Shown: positions 51,910 through 61,875, numbered from the stretch's first letter. The stretch: DNA of 64,000 nt from an uncultured Opitutia bacterium (GCA_937136395.1 CAKZOI010000072.1:91330-155329); one strand, 5' to 3'. Made by a program: numbers and translations. The notes: generated by a model not told the origin, from the sequence alone.

Positions 51910-52660
51910 CGGTTTCCAATAAAGGCAGGCTTTCACCCGCTGCCACTTTCGCGAGGCGCATATCCTTATACATATTCTTCAATGAAAATTGCGGAGCATA
52001 ATCATCATCGCGTATCTTTTGCTCCTTCAGTTCGGATAGACCCGACCAAGAGACGTTCTTCTTCATCACTTCGAAGAAGCAATCATCCGAAATGCCCGCC
52101 TTACGCGCGATATGAATACTCTCACACAGCGCCTGAGTGATACCGATTATTTGCAGGTTCATCGCCAGCTTGATCGATGCCGCCTGCGCAGGCGTGCCGA
52201 TCCGAAAACGATTGGCAGAAAGCACTGACAATAGTTCCAACACGGCTTCAGGAACGGATTGATTTGCCCCTAGAAAATAAACCGTCTGGTGCGCTTCAGC
52301 TGCCAGCTTACTCCCCGTAAACGGTGCTTCGATATACCTTGCACCCGTGGCTTCAACCAAGGTCGCAAACTCTGCCGCACTTTCCGGATCGATCGTAGTC
52401 GATTGAATCACCGTATGTCCTGCATTCAAAAGCGGACAGAGCTGCCTCAAGGTTTCACGAACGGAATCCGGATCATATAAGCACAGATGCAAATACTCCG
52501 CCTTGCCTGCACAATTCTCGAGACTCGTTAAGTCAAAATCCAAATTCGGCTTAGGCCGCCGACTCCAAGTTGCTGCGAGCTTACCGACCTCACGATAATG
52601 CCCTGCCCAAATCGAACCGATTAACCCCAAACCTAAAACTGCAACTGTATGTTCTGCCAT
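51833..52660 (-). CDS. NAD(P)-dependent beta-hydroxyacid dehydrogenase-like protein
   Basis: A 275-residue protein of the 6-phosphogluconate/3-hydroxyisobutyrate dehydrogenase group. It starts AEHTVAVLGLGLIGSIWAGH with the GxGxxG dinucleotide motif, has YIEAPFTGSKLAAEA at the place of the family's DAPVSGG, and the catalytic Lys in AASIKLAMNLQIIG (about residue 170, before the Asn). The pattern is close to glyoxylate/succinic semialdehyde reductases. The gene overlaps the convergent pseudouridine synthase by 77 bases. It lies beside a decayed Gfo/Idh gene, so it may once have belonged to a sugar acid locus. Confidence 0.85.
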   Translation of the reverse strand: MAEHTVAVLGLGLIGSIWAGHYREVGKLAATWSRRPKPNLDFDLTSLENCAGKAEYLHLCLYDPDSVRETLRQLCPLLNAGHTVIQSTTIDPESAAEFATLVEATGARYIEAPFTGSKLAAEAHQTVYFLGANQSVPEAVLELLSVLSANRFRIGTPAQAASIKLAMNLQIIGITQALCESIHIARKAGISDDCFFEVMKKNVSWSGLSELKEQKIRDDDYAPQFSLKNMYKDMRLAKVAAGESLPLLETVNECLAAGERAGYEEDDFLAVMRLL

Positions 52661-52703
52661 GAATTGACGGTCTCGAAGACTAAAAGAAAGTCAACGAGTC
52701 TGA

Positions 52704-52842
52704 TTATTCCACTTCAATAATTTCAGAAAATATTTCCGCCATAGAATCGTGACCAATTTGTGATAAATGAAGCCCATCTGATGTTGCACCCAGTGTTCCA
52801 AAGACATCTGCAAATATACGCTTGGGGATTAGCTTAACCGAA
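52704..52842 (-). pseudogene. SGNH/GDSL esterase C-terminal remnant
   Basis: About 45 codons in a frame different from the Gfo/Idh remnant and overlapping its end read LIPKRIFADVFGTLGATSDG, then LHLSQIGHDSMAEIFSEIIE and a stop at 52704-52706. The DG.HLS..GH...A segment is the last block of SGNH hydrolases, with the catalytic Asp and His. No start, no GDSL block and no other part of such an enzyme is found upstream, so it is a tail joined to the truncated dehydrogenase. Confidence 0.6.
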
Positions 52843-53619
52843 TACCTCTGGAATATTATCACTCTGCTGACCATAGCAATGGTCGAAGGAAAACATCACC
52901 TGCACAATCACGCCACTATGCGTTTCTAACGACCCTACATAATGAGTTGCGGTCTCCACTTTAATAATTTGTCCTTCCAATGGCTGACAACGAATCACCC
53001 GCTCATCAAATCCTCGTGTGGCACGCCCTTGAACTGATTTGATTGGCCCAAAAACTTGAATCAAAAAGGACAAATAATACGGCCCCATATCAAGTAATGG
53101 TCCACCGCCGGCCTGATAGTAAAACTCAGGATTCGTATGCCAGTGCTCGACACCCGGGCTTGCCATCTGGATACGTGCTGAAAGCGGTCGCCCGATCGCA
53201 CCCTCTTCAATAAGCTGACGCACGGTTTGCGTGCCAGGCCCCAATACAGTGTCTGGCGCGCAACCGACTTGCAGACCTTTTCTCTTCGCTAGATCTAACA
53301 CCGCCTACCCCTCCTCAAGGGAAAGTGCAAACGGTTTCTCACAATACGTATGCTTTCCTGCCTCAAGGGCTTTCAGATTGAGTGGAGCATGCCCAGCTGG
53401 ATGTGTTAAATTTAAGATGAGCTCGATTTCTGGATCCGCCAAGAGCGCGTCTACATTTGGATACACCGTTGGTATATCAAAATCGTTTGCCAAAGCTTGA
53501 GCCACCTCCTGACGCACATCTCAACAAGCAACAATCTGGTAGGCATTTTGGCACTCTCGGCTAAATGGCAGATACGCTTTTCGAGCGATCATACCACAGC
53601 CAATTAAGCCAACTTTCAT
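52834..53619 (-). pseudogene. Gfo/Idh/MocA-family oxidoreductase, decayed
   Basis: From the ATG at 53619 the frame reads KVGLIGCGMIARKAYLPFSR (NAD-binding GxGxxA-like) and ends at TGA (53521-53523, codon 33); it continues in phase with [20 protein letters not shown] and [28 protein letters not shown] (family EKP motif), then TAG (53305-53307, codon 105), then VLDLAKRKGLQVGCAPDTVL and GPYYLSFLIQVFGPIKSV. Two in-frame stops and a truncated end: it stops at 52834 where a family member still has some 100 residues, and an esterase tail is fused in another frame. Intact members oxidise sugars or inositols. The lesions are point changes plus a deletion, so real decay is likelier than sequencing error. 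Confidence 0.88.
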
Positions 53620-53658
53620 CGGTCTATGTGAAATACCCATTGTTAATTAATTTGAGTG

Positions 53659-54297
53659 CTATCGACAGGCCCACCCTGCCCCCTTGATGATAAAATCCCA
53701 AACATAGGGATGTGTATCATACTCCTCGGGAGCATGCCCCAAAGAACAGTAGAACACACGTCCGACGCCCCAGGTCTTCGTCCACGCTACAGGCATAGCA
53801 ACGACTTCTCCGTCCTGATTGTAATCGGTTTCCAACAACACGTCGATTTTCGGGTCCACATGTAAGTAATACTGCTCTGAATCGTATTTGAACTCCACTG
53901 GCAACAGCTCTGTTAATGGGTGCTCCGCTTGAACAACCCGCACAACATACTCACCCACTTGAGGATGACTCACAAACTGACCACCCACCATATAGTTATA
54001 CTCAGCTGCCGACCGAAAGGCATCGCCCATACCGCCGTGCGCGCCAGCCAGCCCAACTCCAGATCTCACCGCCGCACACAGCGCCGCTTCCTGTTGCTGA
54101 CTAAGCTCCCCCATCGTCCAACATGGAATGATCAAATCGTATTGCTTGAGCGTATCTTCATCATTCAAACAATCGAGTGAACTAGATAAAATCACCTCGA
54201 TGCCACATGCCATAAGAGATGTTTCAAATCGCTTAGCAATCTGATCCGGGGAATGCCCCTCCCAGCCACCATAAAAAACTAAAGCGCGTTTCGACAT
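53659..54297 (-). CDS. ThuA-domain protein (trehalose utilisation-like)
   Basis: A 212-residue protein of the ThuA family, a class I glutamine amidotransferase-like fold. It shows RALVFYGGWEGHSPDQIAKR (about residues 4-23), DLIIPCWTMGELSQQQEAAL, SGVGLAGAHGGMGDAFR (about 80-96), GGQFVSHPQVGEY and WGVGRVFYCSLGHAPEEYD. ThuA of rhizobia is needed for trehalose use, with a 3-keto route; other members act on related sugars. It stands 40 bases from the decayed Gfo/Idh gene, and ThuA, Gfo/Idh and DUF1080 proteins are often found together. No signal peptide is present, so it is cytoplasmic. Confidence 0.88.
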   Translation of the reverse strand: MSKRALVFYGGWEGHSPDQIAKRFETSLMACGIEVILSSSLDCLNDEDTLKQYDLIIPCWTMGELSQQQEAALCAAVRSGVGLAGAHGGMGDAFRSAAEYNYMVGGQFVSHPQVGEYVVRVVQAEHPLTELLPVEFKYDSEQYYLHVDPKIDVLLETDYNQDGEVVAMPVAWTKTWGVGRVFYCSLGHAPEEYDTHPYVWDFIIKGAGWACR

Positions 54298-54303
54298 ATC
54301 AGT

Positions 54304-54987
54304 TTAATCCATTCTAGGAGCCGTCAAAATCGGCTCTTTATGATACGCGATCGTGTTTGTCGCCAGTGTCCCCCGATACGCCATCGAAGGCATCACCAAG
54401 GCGCGCCGACCAAGTATAGAACCAGGATTTAAAACCGAGTTACAGCCGACCTCAGCCTCGTCTCCAAGTAAAGCACCGAGCTTACGCATGCCAGATGACT
54501 CGCGCTGACCATCCATCATTTGAACGGGCACCTCCGCTTGATCTAAACGTAAGTTTGAACAAATCACACCAGCTCCGAGGTGCGCCTTATTCCCTAGCAC
54601 ACTATCACCAACATAACTAAAATGAGGCACTTGAACGCCTTCCAGTAATAGACAGTTCTTAAACTCACAAGAGTTCCCCAGCACACAATTCGCTCCCGCA
54701 ATAACATTGCCACGTATATAGACACCTGGGCGCAGCTCACAGCCTTCAGCAATATACGCTGGTCCCTTAATAGAGCCAAAAGCTGGCAGGCGAACTGACG
54801 GGTGAATATATACCGAACCCTCGATCTCAAAACCAGAAGGCACCTCACCGTTATAGGGCACAAATTCGATGCCCGCTAAGGCCTTTTTGATCGAAGCGAC
54901 CCACTGCCAAGGTGCGACGTCCGAGGGGAAAGACGCAACAAACGGCAAAGAGTCTGGAAAGGTAAACAAATCACTGGCTTTCAACAT
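54304..54987 (-). CDS. Left-handed beta-helix acyl/nucleotidyl-transferase-like protein
   Basis: A 227-residue protein from the ATG at 54987 (LKASDLFTFPDSLPFVASFP; an ATG at 55101 would add an atypical 38-residue stretch). The middle and end are hexapeptide repeats of a left-handed beta-helix: IHPSVRLPAFGSIKGPAYIA, GCELRPGVYIRGNVIAGANC, VLGNSCEFKNCLLLEGVQVP. They resemble the C-terminal part of GlmU but lack its N-terminal uridyltransferase. In Opitutales such proteins are often labelled UDP-N-acetylglucosamine pyrophosphorylase-like. Reaction not readable. It is divergent from hflX, 125 bases away. Confidence 0.78.
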   Translation of the reverse strand: MLKASDLFTFPDSLPFVASFPSDVAPWQWVASIKKALAGIEFVPYNGEVPSGFEIEGSVYIHPSVRLPAFGSIKGPAYIAEGCELRPGVYIRGNVIAGANCVLGNSCEFKNCLLLEGVQVPHFSYVGDSVLGNKAHLGAGVICSNLRLDQAEVPVQMMDGQRESSGMRKLGALLGDEAEVGCNSVLNPGSILGRRALVMPSMAYRGTLATNTIAYHKEPILTAPRMD

Positions 54988-55112
54988 AAATTGAATTGAA
55001 CAATTCCCCCTCGATTCGGCGAACCTAAAAATGACAGAACAAATCAATGATTCGTATTGGACTTGTTCGACAATCCCCCTACTTTCGCCCGTTCCACTCA
55101 ATTTAAGAACTT

Positions 55113-56408
55113 GTGCACGACGTAAAAGAGAAACCCAGAATGGTCGAAAGGGCCATGCTCATAGGCATTACATTGCCTAAAGATTCAGCCACAACGACTC
55201 GCAGCCTACTGGATGAACTGCGTGAGCTCGTGACCACGCTGGGCATCGAACTCACACACGAGCGACTGTTGTCCATACGCAAGCCTCAAGCAAAATTTCT
55301 CGTTGGCTCAGGAAAAGCCGACGAATTGATCAAAGAAGCGCAGGATCACAACTGCGATGTGATCGTCTTCGACAACGAGCTAACACCTGCCCAGCAAAGA
55401 AACTGGGAAAAAGCCGCTAAAGACAAAATTTTGGTAATTGATCGCCAAGAAGTCATTCTCGATATCTTTGGCAAGCGCGCTCAAACGAAGGAGGCCGTGC
55501 TTCAAGTAGAACTCGCACGCCTTGAGTATAATTTACCGCGCTTAAAAAGTGCCTGGACACACCTTAGCCGTCAACGAGGCGGCGGCTCCATGCAGCGAGA
55601 CGCAGGTGAAACACAACTCGAGCTCGACCAACGTATGGTGCGCACGCAGATCTCTCGCGTGAAACGTGAGCTGGTCACAGTCATTCAACACCGTGAGGTG
55701 CAACGTAAGAAACGAATGACTGTCCCCGTGCCAACGTGTGCGATCGTCGGTTACACCAATGCAGGAAAATCCTCACTGCTGAACAAACTCACGAACTCCA
55801 ATATATTAGCTGAAGACAAGCTCTTCGCGACGCTGGACCCGACCTCGCGACGCTGCCCGCTCCCCAGTGGTCAGCCTTTGGTTGTTACTGATACAGTAGG
55901 CTTCGTTCGAAATCTGCCCCACCGCCTAGTAGATGCTTTCAAAGCGACACTCGAAGAAGCGATTATATCAAACTTCCTCATTCATGTGCTCGATGTAAAC
56001 AGCCCAGAGATCGAATCTCATGCAAAAACCACACTCGATGTCTTGAATGAGTTGGGCGCGAAAGGTAAGAAGATGATCACTGTCTTCAATAAAGTCGACG
56101 AACTCTGGGATGAGAGCACACGCCAAGAGCTAAAGCTTAGCTACCCAGATGCTCACTTCATCAGTGCTCACACTGGTGAAGGAGTCCCCGAATTACTCAA
56201 AAAAATCGAGGCCATCGTCGAAAGTGACTTTGCCCAATTACGCCTACTGATTCCTCACGAACGCTATGATCTTGTGGCTCACTTACATCGTGAAGGTGGC
56301 GTGCGAAAAGAAGAAGCGCGTGACGATGGCACATACCTCATAAGTTCAGTCCCAGAGCGTATGCTATCTACAGTCGAGCCTTACGTCTTAGGCCAAGAGG
56401 AAGCCTAG
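55113..56408 (+). CDS. hflX: Ribosome-associated GTPase HflX
   Basis: HflX splits stalled or heat-stressed ribosomes. The 431-residue protein has an N-terminal ATP/nucleotide domain with ELTPAQQRNWEKAAKDKILV and a glycine-rich RQRGGGSMQRDAGETQLE (about residues 154-171), then the GTPase domain: G1 VGYTNAGKSSLLNKL (about 210-224), G3 DTVGFVRNLPH, G4 NKVDELWD. The start is a GTG at 55113. The length and motifs are normal. The only odd neighbour is a possible 41-residue antisense ORF at the 3' end. Confidence 0.95.
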   Translation: MHDVKEKPRMVERAMLIGITLPKDSATTTRSLLDELRELVTTLGIELTHERLLSIRKPQAKFLVGSGKADELIKEAQDHNCDVIVFDNELTPAQQRNWEKAAKDKILVIDRQEVILDIFGKRAQTKEAVLQVELARLEYNLPRLKSAWTHLSRQRGGGSMQRDAGETQLELDQRMVRTQISRVKRELVTVIQHREVQRKKRMTVPVPTCAIVGYTNAGKSSLLNKLTNSNILAEDKLFATLDPTSRRCPLPSGQPLVVTDTVGFVRNLPHRLVDAFKATLEEAIISNFLIHVLDVNSPEIESHAKTTLDVLNELGAKGKKMITVFNKVDELWDESTRQELKLSYPDAHFISAHTGEGVPELLKKIEAIVESDFAQLRLLIPHERYDLVAHLHREGGVRKEEARDDGTYLISSVPERMLSTVEPYVLGQEEA

Positions 56409-56530
56409 TCAGAACTGGCTTTGCCCTCACTCACCATCGAGCGTAAATCATCTAGCATTTCGCTATTTTCAGGAAGCGTAATTGCCTCCAGTTCATGGTT
56501 GAGTTCTGACTGACCAGATTGTGAAGGCAT
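56405..56530 (-). CDS. Candidate 41-residue small protein, tail-to-tail with hflX
   Basis: On the minus strand ATG at 56528-56530 opens a 41-codon frame (start PSQSGQSELNHELEAITLPE, then NSEMLDDLRSMVSEGKASSD) ending at TAG 56405-56407, overlapping the hflX stop by two bases. It is acidic, helical and has no membrane segment. Codon composition looks like the neighbours but no family is recognised and no Shine-Dalgarno sequence is visible. The rest of the 286-base gap to 56694 holds nothing recognisable. Confidence 0.35.
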   Translation of the reverse strand: MPSQSGQSELNHELEAITLPENSEMLDDLRSMVSEGKASSD

Positions 56531-56694
56531 GATACATGCAATCGACAGATGCAAAAGGCAGCAAAGACCCCATCCAGCAATAAGGAATCGCCCCTAGACC
56601 TCGTCGCTTCACGCTGTAGACTCAAGCCAAGTATTCACATAGCACCAGTTTGACATCATTCGGAGGCTGACTACACATTTACTTTATAAAGCCT

Positions 56695-57255
56695 ATGAAA
56701 GCACGCGGATGCCAAAAACTACAAAATCGAGTCGTCATGCTCTGGTGGAGCGCAATCTTCATCAAATGCTTCACCTTGGAATATTTGGTAATCCAATACG
56801 AAGTGCCGATCGACTCGACGCTCTATGTTTGGAGTCTATCACTCTTCATGGCTAGCGTTGCAACCATCATCAAATTGAAGCCCAGAATCAATGACTCTGA
56901 GCAAAACCTGAACCGCGTCCCATGGCATCGATGCATCTGGGCATTTACAGCGGCTGTTATCATTATAATTAGTGGCATCGAATTACTTACAGACTGGGCA
57001 AATGATATTAACGTCCTCCCGATACATGCGGTCCTCATTGGCTTAAGCTACACTGGGCAAGGCATATTACTAAAGTATCTTCCTAATATAATCTCCGCAT
57101 TCGGCTGGTGGATTGGAGCGGCGCTACTATTCCGAATACAGTCACCGAACGATTTAATTCTGTTCGCTGCCTGCATCCTACTCTTCAGCACACTTCCAAT
57201 GTGCTCAGAATACAGGCAACTACGTAACACTGAGCAAAGCGCTCTAGTCAGCTAA
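56695..57255 (+). CDS. Small integral membrane protein of unknown function
   Basis: A 186-residue protein with four or five hydrophobic segments: about residues 16-35 (MLWWSAIFIKCFTLEYLV), 42-60 (LYVWSLSLFMASVATII), 82-100 (IWAFTAAVIIIISGIEL), 107-128 and 130-175 (IISAFGWWIGAALLFRIQ, LILFAACILLFSTLPM). No known family motif was found. Codon use is somewhat A+T-richer than the housekeeping genes around it. It has no close neighbour: hflX is 286 bases upstream and the uracil-DNA glycosylase 65 bases downstream on the same strand, with a GTGGCT/AGCCAC hairpin between. Confidence 0.6.
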   Translation: MKARGCQKLQNRVVMLWWSAIFIKCFTLEYLVIQYEVPIDSTLYVWSLSLFMASVATIIKLKPRINDSEQNLNRVPWHRCIWAFTAAVIIIISGIELLTDWANDINVLPIHAVLIGLSYTGQGILLKYLPNIISAFGWWIGAALLFRIQSPNDLILFAACILLFSTLPMCSEYRQLRNTEQSALVS

Positions 57256-57320
57256 CATTTTCAGAACAATTCATCAGAAGTGGCTCGACGAAGCCACACT
57301 CGTAATCAAGCTTAGGTCGA

Positions 57321-58217
57321 ATGTCTGATGGTTTAGATGCGATTTATAACGAGCTCCGCCGCCTCCAAAAGGAAGGTGTCGCCTACGTATATGTAGACGG
57401 CGCGACGAAAGACCTACTTAAGCCGGCACCACAGCCAACAACCGTGCGCGAACGGGGTAAACCCGTCGAACACGCAAACTTAGCAGAACTCGTCAAGAAA
57501 ACCGCAGCCACTGAAACCATCAAACCGGAGCCTGTGGCCGAAAAGAGCGTCAAGCGACTACCCACTCCACCGCAAATTGAACTCCCTGAGGGTGATGCCA
57601 CTTCTCAAATCCAATGGCTCAACGAGCGGATCCTGAACTGCACCACTTGTATCGAACAAAAAGGAACAGAGGGGAAAATAGTTCTGGGCAATGGTCGGAT
57701 AGATGCTGACATCATCTTTTGCGGGGAAGCACCAGGCACGGATGATGCAATCGAGGGCACTCCATTCAATGGCGGCGCAGGGCGCCTGCTTGACAAAATA
57801 ATCAAAGCTATGGGTCTAAACCGTGAGGATGTTTACTGCACGAACATCCTAAAATGGCGCCCAGAAAATGATAAGCCTTATGGCAATCGCCCACCAACAC
57901 AGGACGAGATGCATTTTTGCCTCCCATACTTTCGCGCAGAAGTAGATATTATTCAGCCCAAGGTTATCGTCGCCCTAGGCAACGCAACTGCAAATGGTCT
58001 ACTGGGCCCTGACCCAAAACGAAGGATGGCAAGCATCCGAGGGACTTGGCATGCATTCCAAGACATTCCCCTAATCGTAACCTTTCACCCTTCCTACTTG
58101 TTGCGCAATGATACACTCAAAACAAAGCGCATGGTCTGGGAAGATTTACTCTCCGTAATGGAGAAGGTCGAACTGCCAATCAGCCAAAAGCAACAGGGGT
58201 TCTTTCTACCCAAATAA
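57321..58217 (+). CDS. Family 4-type uracil-DNA glycosylase
   Basis: Removes uracil from DNA. The 298-residue protein has an unstructured N-terminal region of about 90 residues (KPAPQPTTVRERGKPVEHAN and following Pro/Lys stretch), then the domain: cysteines in ILNCTTC, GEAPGTDDAIEGTPF (about residues 135-149, family GEAPGxxEDxxGxPF), VYCTNILKWRP, CLPYF, VALGNATANGLL and FHPSYLLRND. Cys residues at ILNCTTC, VYCTN and MHFCLP fit the 4Fe-4S ligands of family 4. The N-terminal extension is longer than usual. A strong bidirectional terminator follows. Confidence 0.9.
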   Translation: MSDGLDAIYNELRRLQKEGVAYVYVDGATKDLLKPAPQPTTVRERGKPVEHANLAELVKKTAATETIKPEPVAEKSVKRLPTPPQIELPEGDATSQIQWLNERILNCTTCIEQKGTEGKIVLGNGRIDADIIFCGEAPGTDDAIEGTPFNGGAGRLLDKIIKAMGLNREDVYCTNILKWRPENDKPYGNRPPTQDEMHFCLPYFRAEVDIIQPKVIVALGNATANGLLGPDPKRRMASIRGTWHAFQDIPLIVTFHPSYLLRNDTLKTKRMVWEDLLSVMEKVELPISQKQQGFFLPK

Positions 58218-58247
58218 AAAGACCGCAGCGTGAACTGCGGTCTTTTG
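58218..58247. terminator. Bidirectional terminator between the glycosylase gene and clpC
   Basis: AAAGACCGCAG at 58219-58229 and CTGCGGTCTTT at 58236-58246 form a perfect 11-bp stem flanked by A and T runs on both sides. It serves the convergent genes on each strand. Confidence 0.92.
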
Positions 58248-58269
58248 ATGAAAATCATAGGCTTCAGGT

Positions 58270-60762
58270 TTACGAACCTGTCGCGCCAGATATCGGCTGG
58301 TCTTGCTCAAACTTAAGATCCTTAGATTCCTTATCGAAATCGACGCGGATGAGCTCACCCGCCTTGATTTCACCGCCGAGTATGGCCTCAGCAAGATTAT
58401 CCTCCAGGTGTCGCTCGATTGCACGGCGTAAAGGACGCGCTCCGTATTTCTCATCATATCCTTTATCAATTAGGAATGCTTTCGCTTCATCTGAGAAATC
58501 AAAAGTGAAGTCTTGGCCTTGTAAACGTTTCGATACATTGCGCAACTCAAGCTCGACAATCGCCTTCATATCTTCGCGTGCAAGTGACTTAAAGATGACT
58601 AGGTCATTTAAACGATTTAAGAACTCTGGCTTAAAGACGCGCTTCGTTTCATCGAGAATTTTTTCCCGAATTTTCTCATATTCACTTTCAGCATTACTCT
58701 CCACACCAAACCCCATTGATGTGTTACGCTGTAAAATGTCAGCGCCCACATTCGAAGTCATAATTAAGATGGTGTTACGGAAATCTATCTTACGCCCTAA
58801 ACTGTCCGTGAGACGTCCCTCTTCAAGCACTTGCAATAATAGCTGCACCACATCGGGGTGCGCTTTTTCGATTTCATCAAAGAGAACGACGGCATAAGGC
58901 TTGCGACGAACCGCTTCGGTTAATTGTCCGCCCTCTTCATAGCCGACATAACCAGGAGGCGAACCAACGAGACGAGAAACTGCAAACTTCTCCATATATT
59001 CAGACATATCGATCTGAATAATCGCATCTTTATCACCAAACATTTCTTCTGCGAGCACCTTAGCAAGCAGTGTCTTACCCACACCCGTCGGTCCAAGGAA
59101 CATGAATGAGCCAATAGGACGCTTAGGATCTTTCAAATCCGCACGCGAACGACGCAGAGCTTTGGATATAACTTCAGTCGCTATTGATTGACCAATCACT
59201 TCAGTCTGAAGCTGCGCTTCTAGGTTGAGCAGGCGTTTGCTCTCCTTTTGCTCCATGCGAGTCAATGGTATACCCGTCCAAGCAGCGACGACTTGAAGCA
59301 TTTCCTCCTCGTCGACGGTCAAGCGATTCTCCTCACGAGACTTTTTCCATGCTGCAATAACGTCCTCCTGCTTCTTGCGAAGCTGCTTTTCTTCATCACG
59401 AAATTTAGCGGCTTCTTCGAAATGCTGGCCCGCAATCGCCTCTTCTTTTTTTGCGCAAACTTCTTCGATGGTCGCCGTCATCTCCTCAATTTCGGGAGGA
59501 CGTTTCAACGATTCAATGCGTGAACGCGCACCCGCCTCATCAAGAATATCGATTGCTTTATCAGGAAGGAAACGTGCCGTAATGTAACGCTCAGAAAGTT
59601 TTGCCGCGGCCTCAAGCGCCGCATCCGTAAAGCGAACCTTGTGGTGGTCTTCATACTTGCCACGAATGCCTTTTAAAATCAGCACGGTATCCTCAATTGA
59701 CGGCGCATCCACCTTCACCGATTGGAAACGTCGATCCAAAGCGCCATCCTTCTCAATAAACTTTCGATACTCGGCTAAAGTTGTCGCTCCGATACATTGC
59801 AATTCACCACGGCTGAGTGCTGGCTTAAAGATATTCGACGCATCCATCGCACCTTCCGCAGCGCCCGCACCGACAATTGTGTGCAACTCATCAATGAAGA
59901 TGATCACATTTTTGGCACGGCGAATCTCGTCCATCACCGCCTTGATTCGCTCTTCAAACTGACCACGATACTTCGTGCCCGCAACCATTAGTGCTAGGTC
60001 GAGCGTGATCACGCGTTTGTCTTCTAATATTTCGGGCACTAGACCCGATGCAATTTCTTGGGCAAGACCTTCAACGATCGCGGTCTTACCAACACCTGCT
60101 TCACCAATTAAAACTGGATTATTCTTTGAGCGACGGCAGAGAATCTGAACAACACGACGAATCTCCTTTTTGCGCCCGATTACGGGATCCAATTCACCAG
60201 CCTTAGCCAGCTCAGTCAGATCGCGACCAAAGGCCTTGAGCGCAGGTGTCTTACTGTCCTTCTTGTCCTCAGGCATACCACCCTGTGGCCCTGCAGCCTC
60301 TTCAGGCTCACCCGAGAAATTGGGGTCCAACTCGGACAAAATCTCATTACGGCAACGCTCAATATCAACATCCAAAGATTTAAGCACACGCGCTGCAACG
60401 CCTTCACCTTCACGCAGCAGACCGAGTAAAATATGCTCGGTGCCAACATAGGAATGGTTCAAGGCTTTTGCCTCTTTACCAGCAAGTGCCAGCACCTTCT
60501 TTACACGAGGTGTATACGGAATATTACCCGACGGCTTACTCTCAGGGCCGGAGCCGACCTGCTTCTCTACAGCCGAGCGAACCGTCTGCAGATCCAGCCC
60601 CATTTTTTGCAACACGTTGACAGCGACTCCCTGCCCCAAATTAATGAGCCCAAGCAGTAAATGCTCGGTGCCTACGTAGTTGTGGTGAAAACGATCCGCC
60701 TCTTTTCTGGCTAAAGCTAATACTTGTTGCGCACGTGGGGTAAAATTATTCATCGGTTCCAT
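58270..60762 (-). CDS. clpC: ATP-dependent Clp protease ATP-binding subunit ClpC
   Basis: ClpC is an AAA+ unfoldase that feeds proteins, including those marked by phospho-arginine, to ClpP. The 830-residue protein has two Clp_N repeats ([20 protein letters not shown] at about 15-34 and [20 protein letters not shown] at about 107-126), D1 with Walker [18 protein letters not shown], a middle UVR domain ([20 protein letters not shown], about 443-462), D2 with Walker [17 protein letters not shown] and Walker B in [12 protein letters not shown]. The UVR domain and the N-terminal repeats set it apart from ClpA/ClpB. It is 24 bases after mcsB in the operon mcsA-mcsB-clpC. Confidence 0.96.
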   Translation of the reverse strand: MEPMNNFTPRAQQVLALARKEADRFHHNYVGTEHLLLGLINLGQGVAVNVLQKMGLDLQTVRSAVEKQVGSGPESKPSGNIPYTPRVKKVLALAGKEAKALNHSYVGTEHILLGLLREGEGVAARVLKSLDVDIERCRNEILSELDPNFSGEPEEAAGPQGGMPEDKKDSKTPALKAFGRDLTELAKAGELDPVIGRKKEIRRVVQILCRRSKNNPVLIGEAGVGKTAIVEGLAQEIASGLVPEILEDKRVITLDLALMVAGTKYRGQFEERIKAVMDEIRRAKNVIIFIDELHTIVGAGAAEGAMDASNIFKPALSRGELQCIGATTLAEYRKFIEKDGALDRRFQSVKVDAPSIEDTVLILKGIRGKYEDHHKVRFTDAALEAAAKLSERYITARFLPDKAIDILDEAGARSRIESLKRPPEIEEMTATIEEVCAKKEEAIAGQHFEEAAKFRDEEKQLRKKQEDVIAAWKKSREENRLTVDEEEMLQVVAAWTGIPLTRMEQKESKRLLNLEAQLQTEVIGQSIATEVISKALRRSRADLKDPKRPIGSFMFLGPTGVGKTLLAKVLAEEMFGDKDAIIQIDMSEYMEKFAVSRLVGSPPGYVGYEEGGQLTEAVRRKPYAVVLFDEIEKAHPDVVQLLLQVLEEGRLTDSLGRKIDFRNTILIMTSNVGADILQRNTSMGFGVESNAESEYEKIREKILDETKRVFKPEFLNRLNDLVIFKSLAREDMKAIVELELRNVSKRLQGQDFTFDFSDEAKAFLIDKGYDEKYGARPLRRAIERHLEDNLAEAILGGEIKAGELIRVDFDKESKDLKFEQDQPISGATGS

Positions 60763-60786
60763 AAAATGTATGTATTCACTATTGGT

Positions 60787-61875
60787 TTAATTCGATTCGC
60801 CGATCTTGTCAAAAATTAGAGGCGGAAGATGGCTAAACTCTTCCCTCAATTTGTCGGCTCTGGCGATGTCACGCAATTCAGGCTCAATCCCCTCTTGCGC
60901 TGCATATTGTATATGCCCCGGTTGACACTCAATAAAGAGACGATCCACATCCGATCGATTCGCCTCAGGTAGCATATGAAAATCCACTGCTAAGCGCATT
61001 AAAGAGAGTAAATTCATCGCCTCGTTTGAGGTAAGGAAATGGACGTTCTGCAAAACGCCAAAAGCCCGACCAATCTTATCGAGCAACTTTGCTCTATTTT
61101 CTTCGAGATACTTAAAACGCGCATTGAGCTCGTGATCGATAATGGTCTTCAAAACGTTCCATAAACGACTGATGATCTCGCTCTCGCTCTCACCTAGGGT
61201 TTGCTGATTCGAAATTTGAAAAACATGTCCGGTCGCATCAGAACCCTCTCCAAAGAGGCCGCGAACAGTAATCCCCAGTTGATTCACCGCACGGATCACA
61301 CGCTCCATCTGGTCCGAGATCACTAAGCCAGGAAGGTGCATCATCACGGAAGCCCGTAAACCTGTGCCGAGATTCGTCGGACAAGCGGTTAAAAAGCCGA
61401 ATTCCTCCGAAAACGCGACATCCAGAGACTTTTCCAAGTCACTATCAAAGCTGTCCACCTGCTTCCAAATCGAGTTCAAATTGAAACCTGTCTTCAAAAA
61501 TTGAATGCGCAGATGATCCTCTTCGTTGATCATCACCGAACAAGTCTGATCCTTATTAATCATCACTCCAGAACCTTGCTCGGTTTCACAAAGCTCCCGG
61601 CTTATGAGATGGCGTTCGACTAACACTTGCTTCTCTAGGTCAGAAAGCTGTGAAACGTCAAAAAATACTCCTTCCTTCATGGCCTTAAGATCGCCTATGT
61701 GCCCCGCACACTTAGACAAAATGTCACTTCGCTGTGCCGAAGTGGCACGCTCAGGAAAAGGCGCATCGGCCAAATTACGAGCTAAACGCACTCGTGTGCT
61801 GAGGACAACTGGTGACGCTTTCTTCGCGCTTTGTGTTAACTCTGCACGATCATTTTTAATGAGCGACTCGATCAT
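60787..61875 (-). CDS. mcsB: Protein arginine kinase McsB
   Basis: McsB phosphorylates arginine on proteins, marking them for ClpCP. The 362-residue protein is a phosphagen kinase homologue: VVLSTRVRLARNLADAPFPE (about residues 23-42), CSVMINEEDHLRIQFLKTGF (about 111-130), with the catalytic Glu, an LTACPTNLGTGLRASVMMHL segment with the catalytic loop (about 157-176), and LTSNEAMNLLSLMRLAVDF near the end. The N-terminal region has no guanidino-substrate domain for free creatine. Its ATG overlaps the mcsA stop (ATGA at 61872-61875). Confidence 0.95.
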   Translation of the reverse strand: MIESLIKNDRAELTQSAKKASPVVLSTRVRLARNLADAPFPERATSAQRSDILSKCAGHIGDLKAMKEGVFFDVSQLSDLEKQVLVERHLISRELCETEQGSGVMINKDQTCSVMINEEDHLRIQFLKTGFNLNSIWKQVDSFDSDLEKSLDVAFSEEFGFLTACPTNLGTGLRASVMMHLPGLVISDQMERVIRAVNQLGITVRGLFGEGSDATGHVFQISNQQTLGESESEIISRLWNVLKTIIDHELNARFKYLEENRAKLLDKIGRAFGVLQNVHFLTSNEAMNLLSLMRLAVDFHMLPEANRSDVDRLFIECQPGHIQYAAQEGIEPELRDIARADKLREEFSHLPPLIFDKIGESN

